This document shows positions 1-6,490 of a stretch of DNA of 30,436 nucleotides, piece after piece. The translations under genes were made by a program, and so were the position numbers. Origin of the DNA: Thermococcus sp. (lineage in GTDB: Archaea > Methanobacteriota_B > Thermococci > Thermococcales > Thermococcaceae); NCBI GenBank assembly GCA_027023165.1, contig JALVWX010000156.1, positions 1-30,436 of the forward strand, read 5' to 3'. Below the pieces are notes generated by a model. The model was not told the DNA's origin. It made no database searches and worked only from the letters and a program-made list of their open reading frames with translations. The first letter of the stretch is position 1. Each line of letters opens with the position of its first letter.

Positions 1-49
1 GAAAGTGGGGAAACGTAGTTTCCTAGGTTTTTAAAGAAAAGCAGGGGTT

Positions 50-120
50 GCGGGGTGAAACCCCGCTTCGGGGGTTTGAGAGTACAGGAAACTTTTCTAG
101 CGAAAAGTTTCATCAAAGTC
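50..120 (+). repeat. Hairpin-linker-hairpin repeat unit, copy A
   Basis: First hairpin: GCGGGGT (50-56), loop GAA, ACCCCGC (60-66). Linker: GGGGGTTTGAGAGTACAG at 70-87, identical in copies B and C. Second hairpin: GAAACTTTTC (88-97), loop TAGC, GAAAAGTTTC (102-111), followed by ATCAAAG. In copy B the second hairpin is GAAGCTTTT/AAAAGCTTC, so both arms changed together. Confidence 0.75.
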
Positions 121-374
121 TGTGGTTCCTCTTAAGCTACCTGCTTGAGAGGGATTCCATCGAAACGCCGGAGTGAATTTGAATTCCACCCTTTGCTAAT
201 TCTCGTTTTAAGTAGAGTTCAATTTTAACCGAGGCCCAGAGGGTGTCAACGGAAAGGAACTCCCTAAAAAGGGTAATAATGGAAGAATTCAACTTGAAAT
301 CTTGTCAGCTGAATAAAACGGGAATCATCTCCACTTTAGCATCCTAAAAACAGTCAACAACTTTCCGCCATCCG

Positions 375-438
375 TAAGGACGCTTGAACGAAAGTGAAAG
401 CGACGCTTGCGCAAGCAAACTTTGCAAAGCAAAGTTTG
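375..438 (+). repeat. 28-base repeat block and two adjoining palindromes
   Basis: Bases 375-402 are identical to 4335-4362; the core is GGACGCTTGAACGAAAGTG. They are followed by the perfect palindrome GCTTGCGCAAGC (405-416) and by a perfect 10-base-arm hairpin CAAACTTTGC, loop AAA, GCAAAGTTTG (416-438). Relatives of that last hairpin occur at 2444-2458, 4480-4495 and 4715-4735. Confidence 0.75.
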
Positions 439-556
439 ATCGAAGAGTAAGCTTCCACAAAAATGCCAGAATGGGTTCGTATGTCTTTCTCAAGATTGAA
501 GCTCAAAGCGGGTTTGAACTTGAAAAAACAAGCTAAAACAGGGTCCAACTTCTTTC

Positions 557-573
557 AACGCCCGAAGGGCGTT
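557..573. repeat. GC hairpin module (AACGCCC-GAA-GGGCGTT)
   Basis: A perfect 7-base-arm hairpin with a three-base loop. It is one of four related hairpins in the window (2055-2069, 2332-2348, 4621-4635) that keep pairing while the arm sequence changes and that are each followed by a purine-rich GTGAAAC-like segment. Confidence 0.6.
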
Positions 574-624
574 ATTCTCACGGTAAAACGCTCCAGAACC
601 AGCAGATGAACAAACGTGAGCATC

Positions 625-1716
625 TTAGATGGATTTCTCAATTTCTCTCAATCTTGTTTCAAGAATCGCCCGCCGCAAGGGACGCTCCGGAATCTGATAA
701 ACCCCCCGTTTCGGTTTTATCAGAAAACCTCCATCAACGAGGTTCTTTAGAATCTCCTTTGCCCTTCTCTTGGAGATTCCCAGGATTGAGGTTATCTCAG
801 TGATAATCTCCTCAGTCGTCACACCATACGAGGGTCCCTTGGCAACCTTTTTCAAGGCGATTATATACGCGGGGGACCGGTATATTCGGATAAAATCGCC
901 CAGATCCTTCTTCCAGAGCCTGACAGCATGATGAAGAGCCGTCCTCAGTGCTTCCCCATGAGAATTTCCCTTAGTTCTTAATTTGCCATAATATGCCAAA
1001 AACCCCGGGACGTTTGAGAGCTCACGGGCCGCCTCATAAAGCCCCTCTTCATGAGCATCGGGAAGGCCCTTTCTCAGGTATTCAACGCTCTCCTCAACCG
1101 TCCATCTGGTGATGTGAATTTTCTCAACATACCTCGCGAAGAACGGCCTGTCCCCTGAAGGGTTTATGATCCTCTCCAACAATCCCGGCATCGAGCCCGA
1201 CAAGATTACTGTAACGTTCTCTAAGCCGTCTGAAATCGTTTGGAGCATACCGAGCATGTTCAAAGGTGTAAACCTGGGAAGAACTTGTGCCTCGTCAAAC
1301 ACAACAACCGTCTTCTTTCCCGACCTGTTCAGGTGCCTAAGGAGGTTCAGGAACGCATTCTGAAACTCGGCAATTCCCTTCGGTTTAACGTCCATTTTTA
1401 CGATTCCAAGGCTTAGCGTGGCCGAGTATTCGAGTTCTCCCGGTATGTTCGTTGAAACAGGGACGAGTTCGGTGTAACTTATTGCCTCACGCCCCATCCC
1501 AAAGGCCAGATCATAATAAAGGTAATTGTATTTCAAGCGGTGCTTGTTGAGAAAGACGTTGATGACGCTGGTTTTGCCGACTCTCCTCGAACCCAGAATC
1601 GCCACGAAGTCACCCTCATCAACGGCATTCTTAAGTTCTCTAACCGCTCTCCTGTGGGCTTCCCCGTGAAGGTTTTTCTCATCTCTTATCGGACGAGTGC
1701 TGAACAAAGTGAACAC
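625..1716 (-). CDS. Archaeal AAA-type ATPase (pfam01637-like)
   Basis: A 363-residue P-loop ATPase of the archaeal ATPase family (COG1672-like). The Walker A motif is GSRRVGKTS (about 42-50), Walker B is VVVFDEAQ (about 137-144), and a sensor-like SGSMPG follows at 173-178. Residues about 300-345 look like a C-terminal winged helix (TTEEIITEITSILGISKRRA). Members are common and duplicated in Thermococcales; substrates are mostly unknown, and DNA-, stress- or mobile-element roles have been suggested. The start is GTG at 1716: a TATA box at 1741-1750 sits about 29 bases upstream, so the message would be nearly leaderless. The gene is flanked on both sides by hairpin repeats, which fits an accessory cargo gene. 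Function is inferred from motifs only. Confidence 0.85.
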   Translation of the reverse strand: MFTLFSTRPIRDEKNLHGEAHRRAVRELKNAVDEGDFVAILGSRRVGKTSVINVFLNKHRLKYNYLYYDLAFGMGREAISYTELVPVSTNIPGELEYSATLSLGIVKMDVKPKGIAEFQNAFLNLLRHLNRSGKKTVVVFDEAQVLPRFTPLNMLGMLQTISDGLENVTVILSGSMPGLLERIINPSGDRPFFARYVEKIHITRWTVEESVEYLRKGLPDAHEEGLYEAARELSNVPGFLAYYGKLRTKGNSHGEALRTALHHAVRLWKKDLGDFIRIYRSPAYIIALKKVAKGPSYGVTTEEIITEITSILGISKRRAKEILKNLVDGGFLIKPKRGVYQIPERPLRRAILETRLREIEKSI

Positions 1717-1719
1717 CCA

Positions 1720-1750
1720 ATCACTAGTGATGTCCCATCACTTTTAAAGG
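1720..1750 (-). promoter_or_regulatory. TATA box and palindromic operator candidate of the AAA ATPase gene
   Basis: On the minus strand CCTTTAAAAG (1741-1750) is a good archaeal TATA box. Directly downstream, over the expected transcription start, lies the perfect 12-base palindrome ATCACTAGTGAT (1720-1731). It is overlapped by a second inverted repeat, TGATG-GGA-CATCA. The placement between TATA box and GTG start suits a repressor site; no regulator is known. Confidence 0.5.
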
Positions 1751-1974
1751 TTTCCACTCAAAGCAGTTGAGGTTAAAGCGGGTATTGCAAAAACAAACAA
1801 GATCAAGAACTTGGAATAAAAAGAAAAGACACAGGGAACTCTCATCTTCTTCTCCTGCGTTTTCTCCTGCCCTTTTTGGGAATATACCATGAAACCATCG
1901 CCCGCTGTTTCATCCGAATTTGCTTGTGCACAGCTTGGCCAAAATTTTCTGGCGTTAAAATTTGCCATGACGGG

Positions 1975-2146
1975 TTTGTACGTGCCTCATGCTGGGGATT
2001 AGTTGAGAGAGCTTTCTTGGATTAACGGCCGATATTTAGGGGTTCGTCCCTTCCGCGCCCTTCGGGCGCTATTGAAAGTGAACCCCGTCAAAAACGGGTT
2101 TGAGAGCGAAAGCCACTGAGAGTAAGACTGCAAAAAGCACGTACGA
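1975..2146. repeat. MITE-like element, copy 1, with inverted ends
   Basis: Left end TTTGTACGTGC and right end GCACGTACGAA are inverted repeats. The centre carries the perfect hairpin GCGCCC-TTC-GGGCGC (2055-2069). The element aligns along its length with 4539-4717, sharing blocks such as GCCGATAT, GCGCCCTT, AAAGCCACTGA and AAAAGCACGTAC. There is no coding capacity. No target-site duplication is obvious. Confidence 0.6.
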
Positions 2147-2157
2147 ACTTTGATGAA

Positions 2158-2224
2158 GGGGCAAAGCTCCGCACCGGGGGTTTGAGAGTACAGGAAGCTT
2201 TTGGAAAAAGCTTCACCAAAAGAA
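2158..2224 (+). repeat. Hairpin-linker-hairpin repeat unit, copy B
   Basis: A weakened first hairpin (GGGGC-AAA-GCTCC, 2158-2170) is followed by the invariant linker GGGGGTTTGAGAGTACAG (2176-2193). The second hairpin is perfect: GAAGCTTTT (2194-2202), loop GGA, AAAAGCTTC (2206-2214), followed by ACCAAAAG as in copy C. Confidence 0.75.
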
Positions 2225-2331
2225 CCCCCGTTCTGCTGAACTGGCAGAGAATCAAGCGTGCACTCTAAACTTGCCTACAAAAATGGGTTTAATATTAAAC
2301 CTGAACTTGTCATGAGTTTCACTTTTATTCT

Positions 2332-2348
2332 GGCGTCCTTCGGACGCC
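2332..2348. repeat. GC hairpin module (GGCGTCC-TTC-GGACGCC)
   Basis: A perfect 7-base-arm hairpin with loop TTC, followed by TTGTTGAGAGTGAAAC. Both the hairpin and its tail match the other GC hairpin modules, with compensated changes in the arms. Confidence 0.6.
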
Positions 2349-2438
2349 TTGTTGAGAGTGAAACACTGTAAAACTGCCAATTTAAAGAGTAAACCACTTG
2401 AAAACAGGCACTTTCAGAAGAGCACGCCTTCTTTCCGT

Positions 2439-2463
2439 CAACGCTTTGCGGAGCAAAGGGTTG
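2439..2463. repeat. Hairpin abutting the tRNA-His 3' end
   Basis: CAAC-g-CTTTGC-gga-GCAAAG-g-GTTG forms a nearly perfect hairpin. Its outer arm ends four bases from the encoded CCA of tRNA-His. It belongs to the CTTTGC/GCAAAG hairpin class also seen at 416-438, 4480-4495 and 4715-4735. Confidence 0.6.
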
Positions 2464-2466
2464 TTA

Positions 2467-2544
2467 TGGGGCCAGGGCCGGGATTTGAACCCGGGCTAGG
2501 GGATCCACAGTCCCCTGTGCTGACCAGGCTACACCACCCTGGCC
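2467..2544 (-). tRNA. tRNA-His (anticodon GTG)
   Basis: The minus strand folds as a full cloverleaf. Acceptor stem is GCCAGGG/CCCTGGC, anticodon stem GGGGA/TCCCC with loop CTGTGGA (anticodon GTG at 2506-2508), T stem CCGGG/CCCGG with loop TTCAAAT. The extra 5' G-1 (2544) faces discriminator C73 (2470), the identity signature of tRNA-His, and CCA is encoded (2467-2469). No intron is present. The promoter TATA box is at 2571-2580. The 3' side runs straight into hairpin repeats. Confidence 0.96.
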
Positions 2545-2570
2545 ACGTCCAGCTAAACCTTTTGGGTTAG

Positions 2571-2580
2571 CTTTATAAAG
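2571..2580 (-). promoter_or_regulatory. TATA box of tRNA-His
   Basis: The palindromic sequence CTTTATAAAG is centred about 31 bases upstream of the tRNA 5' end, the usual archaeal spacing. Confidence 0.75.
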
Positions 2581-2634
2581 TTTTCGACGCAACGGGCTGA
2601 AAGAGAGAGGAAATGCCTTTTACTTACCACAAGC

Positions 2635-2679
2635 CGCCTTTAAAGGCGCTTTCGAGACAACCGAAAGTGATCGGGAGGT
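2635..2679 (+). promoter_or_regulatory. taw3 promoter within a 14-base palindrome, plus ribosome site
   Basis: CGCCTTTAAAGGCG (2635-2648) is a perfect palindrome whose centre is the TATA-like CTTTAAAG. A strong ribosome site GGGAGGT (2673-2679) lies six bases before the ATG at 2686. The symmetry could allow transcription factor binding in either orientation or serve as an operator. Confidence 0.55.
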
Positions 2680-2685
2680 TTCGAG

Positions 2686-3312
2686 ATGAAAGCCAAGCGC
2701 GAGGCCCTCACGAGTCTCTTCACGGCGATGAGAGAGGGGAAGGTGGACGAGGACATAATAGAGCTACTCCTCCTCATCAACTCCATTAAAGGCATTTACA
2801 CGACCTCCTCCTGCTCCGGCAGGATCGGAATCATCGAGGAGCCGGCACTGGGAGCTAAGCCGCTCTCCCGGTGGCTGATAAAGGTCCACAGGCCCATCGA
2901 ATTCGAGGAGGCTAAGAATACGCTCAATGACGCGAGGAAGGGCCTAATCTTCCTCAAGAGCCAGCCGCCGATTTTCCACGTCGTAGCGGAGGACATGGAA
3001 AAGGCCAAGAAGCTCCACGAGCTTGGATTGGACAGCGGCTTCAAGTACACGACCTTTAAGGTGATCTCCAACCGCTACCTCGTGGAGATAAACGCCACCG
3101 AGTATCTGACGGCTCCCCTCGGGAAGGACGGTAAAATCTTAGCGGACGATGAGTACCTCCGCTTCGCCATCGAAGTTGGCAACTCCATGCTGAAGCGCTC
3201 GAAGGGCAGGCTTGTCCGGCTCGAGGAGAACTTCAGGAAGCTGAGGGAGCAACTCGGCGAAGACGAGCTATTCTACGAGCTTGCGGAGAAGTTTGGGATT
3301 TCAGTTGGGTGA
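2686..3312 (+). CDS. taw3: tRNA wybutosine-synthesizing protein Taw3 (TYW3 family)
   Basis: A 208-residue TYW3-family methyltransferase. It methylates N4 of the wyosine intermediate at G37 of tRNA-Phe, using S-adenosylmethionine. The family signature SSCSGR is at 41-46, followed by the expected LIKVHRPI and PPIFHV segments and by NRYLVEINATEYLTAPLG in the C-terminal half. Length fits the archaeal family. ATG at 2686 is chosen because of the GGGAGGT site upstream. The gene is monocistronic and convergent with lplA, from which it is separated by about 100 bases holding a GC-rich hairpin. Archaea often carry two Taw3 paralogues, so exact tRNA substrate is less sure than family. Confidence 0.88.
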   Translation: MKAKREALTSLFTAMREGKVDEDIIELLLLINSIKGIYTTSSCSGRIGIIEEPALGAKPLSRWLIKVHRPIEFEEAKNTLNDARKGLIFLKSQPPIFHVVAEDMEKAKKLHELGLDSGFKYTTFKVISNRYLVEINATEYLTAPLGKDGKILADDEYLRFAIEVGNSMLKRSKGRLVRLEENFRKLREQLGEDELFYELAEKFGISVG

Positions 3313-3334
3313 ATCGGTGGGGAAGAGCTAATTG

Positions 3335-3368
3335 GGGTGGCTAGTCCCCAGACGGGCGACCCCCACCC
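3335..3368. other. GC-rich hairpin between convergent taw3 and lplA
   Basis: Outer arms GGGTGG (3335-3340) and CCACCC (3363-3368) enclose an inner stem GTC/GAC plus CCC/GGG with loop AGAC. On the minus strand a TATA-like AGTTAATAATTTT lies about 25 bases before a possible transcript carrying the hairpin. It could be a small RNA or the 3' end structure of either gene. I see no C/D or H/ACA boxes. Confidence 0.35.
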
Positions 3369-3414
3369 TCATTCTTCAAGGTATGATAGGCGCCCAAAAT
3401 TATTAACTTTTTGA

Positions 3415-4167
3415 TTATCTCATCTCGTTCCATTCCGGGTTTCCATACTTCTCTTCCACCAGCTTCTCCGCCAGCTCAAGCTCGTAGTCCGTGAGTTCCC
3501 CCTCCCCCATCGGGAACGCGTTGAAGAAGCCCTTTTTGAGAAGCTCGTAGGCCTCCCAACGGTTGAGTTTTATTCCCTCGCGCTCCAGCGTTGTGACGCG
3601 CTCCCATATCGAGGAAACACCCTTGTCCTGGAGCTTGAGCTTGGAAACACGGAGCACTTTCCCGAGAACCTCAACGCGCGTGGAGTACATGAAGGTGCCG
3701 TGCTGTAGGATCACGCCCTTCCTCCTCGTCTGGGCTGAGCCGCTGATCTTCTTTCCATTGGCGATTATGTCGTTCAGACCAGAAAAGCCCGCATCAAGGC
3801 CCAGCTCCTTCAGCGCATCGACCAGAGGGCCAGCTAAATAGCGGTAGCTGCTCTCAACGTTTTTGAGCATTGGGTGGAGGTTCTCGCCCGCTATAACCGA
3901 ATAGGTTATCTCACCGAACTCGTCGTGGAAGACGGAGCCGCCGCCGGTAATGCGCCTGACGACGGGGATGCCGAGCCTCTTAGCTTCGTCGAGGTTGACG
4001 TCGTGGACGACGCTCTGAAAGCGGCCTATGGTTACCGAGCTTGGGCTGAAGGCGTATAAACGAACGGTGTCGGGGACTTTGCCCTCGATCCTCGCGCGCA
4101 TTATGGCCTCGTCTATCGCCATCTGAACTTCCGGCCTGGCTACAATGAGCGGGATGAAGCGCATCAT
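3415..4167 (-). CDS. lplA: Lipoate-protein ligase A (catalytic domain)
   Basis: About 250 residues of the biotin/lipoate ligase (BPL/LplA) fold. The lipoyl-adenylate binding motif RRITGGGSVFHD is at about 71-82 and the catalytic-lysine segment NGKKISGSAQ at about 137-146. It activates lipoate with ATP and transfers it to lipoyl domains such as the glycine cleavage H protein; gcvT lies a few kilobases away. The C-terminal accessory domain of bacterial LplA is absent, as in archaea where a separate LplB supplies it; no lplB is in the window. An upstream in-frame extension to 4245 is rejected: the TATA box GCTTAAAAAC (4198-4207) and the GGTGG ribosome site lie inside it. Two ATGs in tandem (4167, 4164) are both possible. 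Confidence 0.88.
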   Translation of the reverse strand: MMRFIPLIVARPEVQMAIDEAIMRARIEGKVPDTVRLYAFSPSSVTIGRFQSVVHDVNLDEAKRLGIPVVRRITGGGSVFHDEFGEITYSVIAGENLHPMLKNVESSYRYLAGPLVDALKELGLDAGFSGLNDIIANGKKISGSAQTRRKGVILQHGTFMYSTRVEVLGKVLRVSKLKLQDKGVSSIWERVTTLEREGIKLNRWEAYELLKKGFFNAFPMGEGELTDYELELAEKLVEEKYGNPEWNEMR

Positions 4168-4334
4168 TTGAACCACCAGGGTTAAAAAGTTCGGCGAGTT
4201 TTTAAGCCCAGCGATGATGACGCCCAAGCCCTTCCGAGGAAACAATGAGGAAAGCGGTCACCACTGAGCGGACTTTACCAGCGCAAAATTTGATCAAGCA
4301 TCCTAGAGGGGCACGCACTCTCTCCACCGTCTGT

Positions 4335-4396
4335 TAAGGACGCTTGAACGAAAGTGAAAGCGGCGCTGAAGCTTTTAAAAAGGTTTCACCAAAAGT
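4335..4396 (+). repeat. 28-base block plus AAGCTTTT hairpin
   Basis: Bases 4335-4362 are identical to 375-402. They are followed by an imperfect hairpin GAAGCTTTT-AAA-AAGGTTTC (4368-4387) and the tail ACCAAAAG, which is the tail that follows the second hairpin of copy B. Confidence 0.7.
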
Positions 4397-4456
4397 ATGT
4401 AGCTCCTTGCAACGGATTTTCATTAAGAATCTGTTATGCAGGGTTCTTGGGGGTGT

Positions 4457-4495
4457 GGGGGCGTTAGCCCCCCAGCAACCTTTGCTTGCGCAAAG
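4457..4495. repeat. Two hairpin modules
   Basis: GGGGGC-GTTA-GCCCCC is followed by CTTTGC-TTGC-GCAAAG (4480-4495) and CTTGACCAAA. Both belong to hairpin classes found elsewhere in the repeat stretches. Confidence 0.6.
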
Positions 4496-4538
4496 CTTGA
4501 CCAAATGGTTCTGACCCCATTTAATCGCCTTGGAGCAG

Positions 4539-4717
4539 TTCGTACGTGCTTTGGAATGGGAGTTTTTAGTGGGGCTTTCTTCGGATAGAGTAGCCGATAT
4601 CTGTTGGGTTTATCTCCTTCGCGCCCTTAGGGTGCTACTAAAAGTAAACCACACCCAAAAAAGTCAGTTTGAGTGTGAAAGCCACTGAAAGTAAAGCATA
4701 TGAAAAGCACGTACAAA
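4539..4717. repeat. MITE-like element, copy 2, with inverted ends
   Basis: Left end TTCGTACGTGCTTT (4539-4552) and right end AAAGCACGTACAAA (4704-4717) are inverted repeats matching at 13 of 14 positions. Further in, TTTAGTGGGGCTTTC (4565-4579) faces GAAAGCCACTGAAA (4677-4690). The centre is GCGCCC-TTA-GGGTGC (4621-4635). The whole 179-base element can fold as one long imperfect hairpin and aligns with 1975-2146. Confidence 0.65.
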
Positions 4718-4805
4718 CTTTGCCCCGCAAAGTTTCTTTCCGTGGGGGCGAAGCCCCACTCCGGGGGTTTGAGAGTACAGAGAGATAAGGGGGCGGAGCC
4801 CCCTT
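4715..4805 (+). repeat. Repeat unit copy C with flanking hairpins
   Basis: In order: AAACTTTGC-CCC-GCAAAGTTT (4715-4735), GTGGGG/CCCCAC hairpin (4742-4759), invariant linker GGGGGTTTGAGAGTACAG (4763-4780), and the perfect AAGGGGGC-GGA-GCCCCCTT hairpin (4787-4805). The last hairpin ends 11 bases from the tRNA-Gly CCA and could affect 3' processing or termination of that tRNA. Confidence 0.7.
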
Positions 4806-4816
4806 GCCTTTCGTTA

Positions 4817-4894
4817 TGGTGCGGTGGCCGGGATTCGAACCCGGGTTACCGGCTTGGGAGGCCGGTGTCCTAGACCAGGCTAGACTACCACCGC
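4817..4894 (-). tRNA. tRNA-Gly (anticodon CCC)
   Basis: A full cloverleaf on the minus strand: acceptor GCGGTGG/CCACCGC, anticodon stem CCGGC/GCCGG with loop CTCCCAA (anticodon CCC at 4856-4858), T stem CCGGG/CCCGG with loop TTCGAAT, discriminator A73 and encoded CCA (4817-4819). It reads GGG codons. No intron is present. Confidence 0.96.
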
Positions 4895-4927
4895 GCTGTC
4901 CGGCCCGTAATATAGGGCACGTCCGGA

Positions 4928-4936
4928 CTTTAAAAG
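4928..4936 (-). promoter_or_regulatory. TATA box of tRNA-Gly
   Basis: CTTTTAAAG on the minus strand is centred about 38 bases before the tRNA 5' end. This predicts a leader of about 12 bases that is removed by RNase P. Confidence 0.6.
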
Positions 4937-4946
4937 CTTTACTGAG

Positions 4947-5693
4947 CTACGGTCGAAATAGATCCACGAGCTTGCGGCTCCATTCCACTATCAACCGTAT
5001 TTCGTCATCAGTCGGAGAGTACCCCATGTGCACCACTTGGTTGCGAAGAATCCAAAAGGACTGTGGAAGGGTTCTAAGAATCCCCTTTATCTCCACTCCG
5101 TCATATGTTTCCATCAAACGAAGTGTTTCATCAAGACGCTCATAGAACTTTTTGGGAACAGAAACATTCTGGCCACCAATATTAATAACCTTAAAGTCAT
5201 TCACAGATGCTCCCTTTCTGCGAAGACTCTCACGTCTCCAGTTCATAGCAATCTCTATGGCGGTTAGATGAACTACAGCAACCGCCCAGTTGTCCGTAAA
5301 ACCGGCATGGCGGTAGGTATTGACAAAGTTTTCAATATGGGAAAGTGTACCCTCTGGAAATATACGGTCGAGAAGAGAGTTTAATTCATTCAAGGAACGG
5401 AGTAAATCCCCCCACAAACTCCCTCCTCCAGAGAGAATAAATTCTCCATAGTCAGAAAGAATGGCCCCAACATGGCCCTCCACAATTTGAGTTGCTCGAA
5501 TTGCACCCATGACATCTGTAGAAGGAGTGTCAACACGAAGAAGGGCTTCACGAAGCCCGGAGGATACCTCCAGAAGCTCTTCTAAGAGCACCCTTAAGTG
5601 GTTAGGATTGTTTAGGACATCCTCCCTCGTTAGAACATTCAAAAGAGACCTAAACTTTGAAACCCAAGGAGACCCTACGTCAACCGTGGACAT
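4947..5693 (-). CDS. Uncharacterised HEPN-motif protein
   Basis: A 248-residue soluble, mostly helical protein that I do not recognise as a named family. Near the C terminus (about 217-222) it has RNQVVH inside the segment WILRNQVVHMGYSPTDDE, which matches the R-x4-H motif of HEPN ribonucleases in both spacing and helical context. HEPN proteins act in toxin-antitoxin, abortive-infection and CRISPR systems by cutting RNA. No nucleotidyltransferase (MNT) antitoxin partner is adjacent. ATG at 5693 is preferred over the TTG two codons upstream. A TATA-like GTTAACTTTAAGT (5727-5739) overlaps the stop codon of the transporter upstream, so it has its own promoter. Its setting beside repeats and a tRNA fits an accessory or defence gene. 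The HEPN assignment is motif-based inference. Confidence 0.65.
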   Translation of the reverse strand: MSTVDVGSPWVSKFRSLLNVLTREDVLNNPNHLRVLLEELLEVSSGLREALLRVDTPSTDVMGAIRATQIVEGHVGAILSDYGEFILSGGGSLWGDLLRSLNELNSLLDRIFPEGTLSHIENFVNTYRHAGFTDNWAVAVVHLTAIEIAMNWRRESLRRKGASVNDFKVINIGGQNVSVPKKFYERLDETLRLMETYDGVEIKGILRTLPQSFWILRNQVVHMGYSPTDDEIRLIVEWSRKLVDLFRP

Positions 5694-5734
5694 ATCCAAT
5701 CCCCGTAGAAATTTTGAAATCTCACCACTTAAAG

Positions 5735-6490
5735 TTAACTCCCATCACCCCCGCCAAGGAGAATGCCCCCAACTATCATCGCCAGCCCCACAACAGTCGA
5801 TGGTGCTATCCTCTCTCCGATCACAACCGAAATGAAGAACAGGCTCAGGAAGGGCACGAGATAGGCCAAATTCGAGGCGAACGCCATGTCGCCCTCAACC
5901 GCTCTGTACCATAGGAGGAACGTAAGCCCCATCTCGAAGAGGCCGACGTAGACCGCTCCGGCGAGGCCCTCAACGGAGGGAACTGCAAGCCCGCCCGATG
6001 GCGCGAGAACCGCTAGAATGTAGGCGAACCCAAAGAGGAAGTTCCAGAAGGTCTTCTCTACGAGGTGGCGCTTATCCCTCAGGTTCAACAGCCAGTATGA
6101 GGCCCATATCACCGCGCTTCCTAGGCCAAGGGTAACCCCCATCGGATCCGAAAAGTTCAGGCCGGTTAAATTTCCCTTCGTGGCCACTATCAATGCTCCA
6201 ATGAAGCCGATTGAAAGCCCCAGCACCGTCCTTGCCCCCGGCCTCTTTCCGAGGAGCGGAATCGAGAGGAGGACGAGCATTAGCGGCCAGGTGTAGTTGA
6301 GCGCCTGCGCCTCCTGAGCGGGCAGACGGTCATAGGCGGAGAAGAGGACGGTGTAGTAGAGGATAACCAGAAGGCCGAGGTAGGCGGAGCGGAGGTTCTC
6401 TTTCCTCAGCGAGAACTCGCGGGAGTAGAGAATGCCAAATACGATGAGTGAAGTCAGGGAAGCGTAGAAGAGCAGTTGAAGGGGGTTCAT
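5735..6490 (-). CDS. DMT/EamA transporter, open frame lacking the first helix
   Basis: The longest open frame of the transporter described at 5735-6568 encodes 251 residues. Hydrophobic helices and the paired EamA architecture are visible, including LGSAVIWASYWLL near the middle and LAYLVPFLSLFFISVVIGE near the end. The family usually has about 280-300 residues and ten helices; the first is missing here. ATG at 6490 follows directly on an in-frame TAA and has no ribosome site in front of it. If translated, it would need re-initiation after the upstream 25-codon frame. Confidence 0.7.
   Translation of the reverse strand: MNPLQLLFYASLTSLIVFGILYSREFSLRKENLRSAYLGLLVILYYTVLFSAYDRLPAQEAQALNYTWPLMLVLLSIPLLGKRPGARTVLGLSIGFIGALIVATKGNLTGLNFSDPMGVTLGLGSAVIWASYWLLNLRDKRHLVEKTFWNFLFGFAYILAVLAPSGGLAVPSVEGLAGAVYVGLFEMGLTFLLWYRAVEGDMAFASNLAYLVPFLSLFFISVVIGERIAPSTVVGLAMIVGGILLGGGDGS

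Larger units (their letters stand above)
1..624. repeat. Gene-free stretch with hairpin repeats (copy A)
   Basis: No convincing gene lies here; the short open frames have no coding character. The stretch holds modules that recur at 1.97-2.47 kb and 4.33-4.81 kb: a hairpin/linker/hairpin unit at 50-120, a 28-base block at 375-402 identical to 4335-4362, perfect palindromes at 405-416 and 416-438, and a GC hairpin at 557-573. The bases around 473-489 resemble the left end of the 180-base elements seen later, so this may be a truncated copy. The stretch ends beside the 3' end of the AAA ATPase gene. Confidence 0.7.
1751..2466. repeat. Gene-free stretch with hairpin repeats (copy B) downstream of tRNA-His
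   Basis: About 715 bases without a supported gene. Bases 1751-1960 show nothing I recognise. From about 1975 it is built of repeat modules: a 172-base element with inverted ends (1975-2146), a hairpin/linker/hairpin unit (2158-2224), a GC hairpin (2332-2348) and a hairpin (2439-2463) that abuts the 3' end of tRNA-His. Confidence 0.7.
4246..4816. repeat. Gene-free stretch with hairpin repeats (copy C) downstream of tRNA-Gly
   Basis: About 570 bases without a gene, composed almost wholly of modules shared with the other two repeat stretches: 4335-4396, 4457-4495, 4539-4717 and 4715-4805. It runs from the lplA promoter region to the 3' end of tRNA-Gly. Confidence 0.75.

Noticed and set aside
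354..548. 64-codon minus-strand frame in the first repeat stretch
   Set aside because: It lies entirely across hairpin repeats and has no promoter or ribosome site.
1744..1968. 74-codon minus-strand frame with a hydrophobic end
   Set aside because: It ends over the AAA ATPase promoter, has no ribosome site and shows no family resemblance.
1..4816. The repeats as a CRISPR array
   Set aside because: Spacing is irregular, units are different in kind, and there are no uniform spacers or cas genes.
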